Assembly: GCA_035048815.1 (NCBI GenBank)
Contig: JAUCBN010000011.1
Span: 17,934,001 to 17,998,000 of the forward strand
From: Abelmoschus esculentus
Taxonomy: Eukaryota; Streptophyta; Magnoliopsida; Malvales; Malvaceae
Length of the DNA stretch: 64,000 nucleotides
Reading direction: 5' to 3'
Both the position numbers and the translations under genes were made by a program. The stretch's first letter is position 1. Each line of letters opens with the position of its first letter. Positions 59,941-64,000 of this stretch are shown here, piece after piece. The notes beneath the pieces were generated by a model. The model was not told the DNA's origin and did no database searches. It was given only the letters and a program-made list of their open reading frames with translations.

Positions 59941-61800
59941 GAGTGATCACTTCCTCTCATTTCTCATCTAATTTAAATAAATGTTCGATTCAACCGATTC
60001 AACATATTACACATCACCGTTTGTCACTAAATTATTTTGGTCACCAACATATTATTTTGATAAAATAATTATTGATATTAAATCTTTTCCTATTTTGTCA
60101 CACGCCTTTAAAAACTTACAAAAAATATTAAAACAAAAATAATTTAGTGATCAAAATAAGAAAGAAGTAAGGAATTGGTGACCAAAATAGGAAGAAAAAG
60201 TAACATTAATGGCCAAAATAAAAAAATATAACGTTAATTATAATTTGATATAAAATAATAGTTTGATGACTAAAACAAGAAAACTAAAATAATATATTGA
60301 CAATGGATATTTACCCTGAAAAATATATAGGGACATCTCTTTATTTAGACCTCCAATTTTAATTTATTTAAATTTTACCCTCTTATTTTTATGATTATTT
60401 ATACTTTATCCTTAAATTTGGTTTCTAGCTTCGTCCTGTTTTAATTTATATGTATTTACTTTAACCTATTATACAAACAACAACTCTAATAGTTTTCAAT
60501 GCAAGAACAAAATGGAATTTAGAGGTAATTTGTAGTAAAAAGTGAGTTAATTTGGTAAATTAGTTAATTAGTGTGGTCCTTACTGAAAATTAACCATTTT
60601 TTTAGTTTGAAAAAATTAACCATTTTTAGATAAAATTGTTGTTTTGGTCCATCTGTTAAGCTAAAATTTTGGTCCACCCAAAATGATAAAAAATTTATAT
60701 TTTGAGATTGAGTTTTAATTCTAAAATTAAAGTGTTTGGCATTGCTTATAACCCTAAAATCATTGCTTTGAGAAAATTAATAAAAAAAGAGAAAAGATTA
60801 GTTCTTGTATTTTAATTTTACCATATTTTAAGCCCTTGTTTTATAACATTATTAGAAACTTAAAATATTTAAAATCAGAAAATATTTTAGTTAAAATATT
60901 GGTGTAGATTATTCTTTTCTATCATTAAAAAGGTAAATTACTCTAGTGGTCACTCAATTTTTAGAAAATTATCAAATTAATCACTAGAAAATCTTAGTAA
61001 ATAAATCACTTAACTTTTATGGCACTTTAAATTTTTTAAAAGATATAGACTAGGTCTGAAAATTTTAGAGTTTTTTAGATCGGTAGTAAATTAATGAATA
61101 AAAATAATAACAAAAAATAAAAGATTTTGATAAAAAAAGAAAGATATAATCTAAATATTCATAATATATGTATTATTTTCAATTGAAAAATCACCAATTT
61201 ATCTTAAAATTAAAAATCAATTATTTTTTAAAATAATATTTTTATACAATACCTGAACTACCATAGTTGTCCGCTCCTATAAATCATCAAATATTAATAA
61301 AAATTAGTCAATTAATTTAAATATAATATAAAAATTACGTATGACGACACATCCTCAATACTATATATGAAGTATGCATTTTAAATATTTTTAAGCAATT
61401 AATACATCTTTTTGTAAATCATATTTAAATATTTAAATTATATTTATAATTAAACTTAATGAGTAGTGTAATCACTCATTTTTAATCAGAAAATTAAAAT
61501 CTTTAAATTATCGCAATTCGAATAAGGGTCTTTAATTTCACATTATTTTATGATTGTCATGTATAGGTTATTTATGTATATATTATCCTTAAGTCATGTG
61601 TATTATGTGGTTTATTAGATTACGTGTTATACATTCTGTGTGGGCATTAGTATTATTATGTTAGTATTGTTTTATATTATAAATATTAAAATCTAGCTCA
61701 AATGATAATATTATAAAGTTCATGTCTTTTATTACAAAATCTAAGAAATATTTGTATCCCAATCAAATAATTTTATAATCCATGTATAACAATAAGCCCT
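59941..61800. other. Gene-free AT-rich DNA
   Basis: At about 60020-60230 words such as TTTTGGTCACCAA and TTGGTGACCAAAATA face each other, suggesting a small inverted-repeat element. Similar GGTCCA/GGTCAC phrases recur to 61000. No gene. Confidence 0.5.
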
Positions 61801-64000
61801 AGAGTAAATCTAAGGTTGTCTTCTTCACCTTACAGGAAGGAGAGTCGTCAGATCAAAACTAGAGGACGGTTAGGGATTGATTGCAATAGACCTTCATCTT
61901 CATCGTCCATTTAGCATCTCGTTCGATGTGACACAATCATCGTGAAATCCGGTCATCGTACAGTTCTATCTCACCAACATATGCCAGAAATCAGAACGTC
62001 GTTTCAAGATATCCCAAAAAATCCGGACAAGCAAGATCAAATTGAAATATCAAAACCAGATTCAGAAAAGAGGGATTTATCATTATTTCATTATGATAGA
62101 AGGGATTAAAAGAATCCAGAGATTCAGATTAAAAGGTGGAAGAACATATATGTAAGATGAGGTTCGGTTGTAATGAAAAATGAGAGAAACTTAAAGCACC
62201 ATGAGAAGAGAGAGGGAAGAAACACAGAAACGAAAGTCATAGTCTTGTATCAGCCCCATATTCCGAAAACGAAAAAAAAAATCTCAAAAAAACTCATTTG
62301 AAGTAGAAATCTTATCCATTCTCGTTTTAGAAATCACTTTTTTTGTTTTCAAATCTAAAAACAAAAGCTCACCCATATTTCAGATTTCAAAATTGTTAAT
62401 TCTTTTAAAATATAGTTTTAAAAACATAGTTTGATTGGTTACCTTGTTGCTTGCGGTATTTGTTGAGTCCTCCCCTAAGTTGCGTATCTTCTTCGTGAGG
62501 CCATTGGCCAGTGATTGGTATGATGTTATTGTTGATTTTAATATACTGCAAAACAAGACGTCAACACTGACAGGAAAAATAAGAGAAATAAATTAAAAAA
62601 TAATTGAACCGTGTCGTGGTATGTAGGTCACTGCATTAGAAACAATTCGCCTCGATGTGTGTACTCGCTACTTTAGGCGATTGTCCCCCGAAGGTTAGCA
62701 CGGTCACTCCAAACAGTGTACACCCAAAGTTTGGAATGGACTACAACAATAGTGGTTGTCTGAACCGAAGTTAAATAAAACATAACCGAAGCTTTTCAAG
62801 AATGCTCTCAAATGTACTCAAAGAAGACATAACAGAATTATGATTGATGATGAGAAATAAGAGAAAAAGCCTCTTATTTATAAACTGGGCGTGGGGGCAA
62901 AATCATTAAAAAATCAGATAAAATATGATTTTAAAATTCAAATTTAATAAGATAATTAAATTGAATTTGAGATAATTCGGAAATTGTAATTGACAATATC
63001 CATACAAAAATAGATTTAATAATCGATAATATCTATTTAAATCTCGAATATTTTGTTATTAAATCTAATCAGTTAACTATTTTTAATTCAAAAAGAATTT
63101 TAAATCAACCGAACTGCTCTCATACCGCCTATAAAAAGCAGAGTGAATATAGAAGAAGATCTTTCGCATTTTATATTTGAGCAAATTTCCTACTGATTTT
63201 CTCTAAAAATATTATGCATGCGGAGGTGTCGAAGACACGTGTTACCATGACCACGAACAGAACCGAGTCAAGTTGGACGGACGATGGCAGCGGGATGTGA
63301 GGGACTCCCTTGTTCTCTATCACTCAATATGGGAGTGGAGGAATATCTTAATAAATACCCATTCCCAAGGGTATTTATTATCAATATGAGATTCAAGCAT
63401 TACCCACAGTCCCCACTAATGCGAAAGAATCCTCTGGATGTCACAGAGTTCGACTAACACAAGACGAGAACAAGAGAGATTAGCTACTTAAGTACATAAT
63501 GAACAAATATTGAACTAGTACATAGTGATGATGAGTAATCCTCCTCTTAGATAAGTGAAACTAGTCTTAAACTTTCTAAGATCGGGGTGAACTCGTAACA
63601 TATAACGAATCTCTTCATCCACCAAAGTCCACGATGTGAAGATGTGTATAAACATGAAGTATATATATATTTAGCCATCTTACCTAGGGATTTTAGTAAG
63701 TGTACTAGAAAAACAGCCCATTGTTTTTTATAGAAGACAGTTAAGTCTTCTCACTTACATAGGTTATTTCATCAAGTTTATCTTAACATAAACCACTCAA
63801 ATTGGGCTATGAAATAATTAAGAGCTTTGTATAAATCTCGACCTCACAAAAATAAGATGATTTTCTTTACGTTCATATTAAATGAACTACCCGAACTCTA
63901 GACTAAGAAATCATTAAGAATAAAAACTCAACCTCTTTAATTGGTAAATTCAATAATTTCTTCTCAATAGAAGAAATAAAATTTATTAAGAGTTTAAAGA
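61801..64000. repeat. Unclassified repeat-like DNA
   Basis: GC-richer than its surroundings. CCTATAAAAAG at 63128-63138 (plus) and TTTATAAATAAG at about 62875-62886 (minus) are good TATA boxes pointing away from each other. The longest frame after the plus box is 27 codons (ATG 63216). The text around 62600-62770 and 63200-63700 has the feel of LTR or leader sequence, but I cannot name the element, and no gag-pol frame is seen. Confidence 0.3.

Noticed and set aside
63216..63299. 27-codon frame after a TATA box
   Set aside because: Too short, no homology, and in repeat-like DNA; not called as a gene.
61800..64000. Endogenous pararetrovirus sequence
   Set aside because: LTR/leader-like text and TATA boxes prompted the idea, but there is no coat, movement or polymerase frame to support it.

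Overview
The window looks like repeat-dense nuclear DNA from a dicot plant. It is AT-rich, genes have short AT-rich introns, and almost all long reading frames belong to decayed retroelements. A cotton-like (Gossypium, Malvaceae) source is my inference, from the style of the gypsy-type LTRs (TGTAACACCC...GGGGGTTACA) and a PDF1-like gene fragment; no search was run. There is no sign of bacterial, organellar, tRNA, rRNA or CRISPR sequence.

Layout. 1-5042: two nested Ty3/gypsy elements on the minus strand; an Athila-like element (gag, tRNA-Asp type primer site, LTR) sits in the gag of a second element (tRNA-iMet type primer site, 2.2 kb LTR). 5043-14038: stacked LTRs, including a solo LTR with a perfect TATAC target duplication and a copia-type solo LTR. 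15924-20702: a full-length L1-type LINE with a 16-bp target duplication, ORF1 and ORF2 broken by stops. 20703-26876: AT-rich DNA with a solo LTR, a hAT-type MITE and a truncated PDF1-like gene. 26877-31171: a Ty1/copia element whose 3' LTR is cut by a CACTA element (31172 to about 34914) that carries exons of a ubiquitin-specific protease gene. 35521-39796: a hAT MITE split by a 3.7 kb solo LTR. 41446-42046: the one intact gene I can support, a two-exon secreted PLAT-domain protein on the minus strand.

42045-56337 is a tandem duplication of the DNA upstream of the PLAT gene. The second copy took a Ty1/copia insertion (45313-55550), which itself contains a long inverted-repeat element (about 46692-48112) and a gypsy solo LTR (51027-54205). 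The first copy keeps the empty site. 59432-59937 is a MATE transporter pseudogene; the rest to 64000 is AT-rich or unclassified repeat.

Functional content is small: the PLAT gene with its promoter, plus fragments of PDF1-like, UBP-like and MATE genes. The history is more informative. Nesting order can be read from target duplications, and many stops in the retroelements fall where the families normally have tryptophan, which fits decay by methyl-cytosine deamination.
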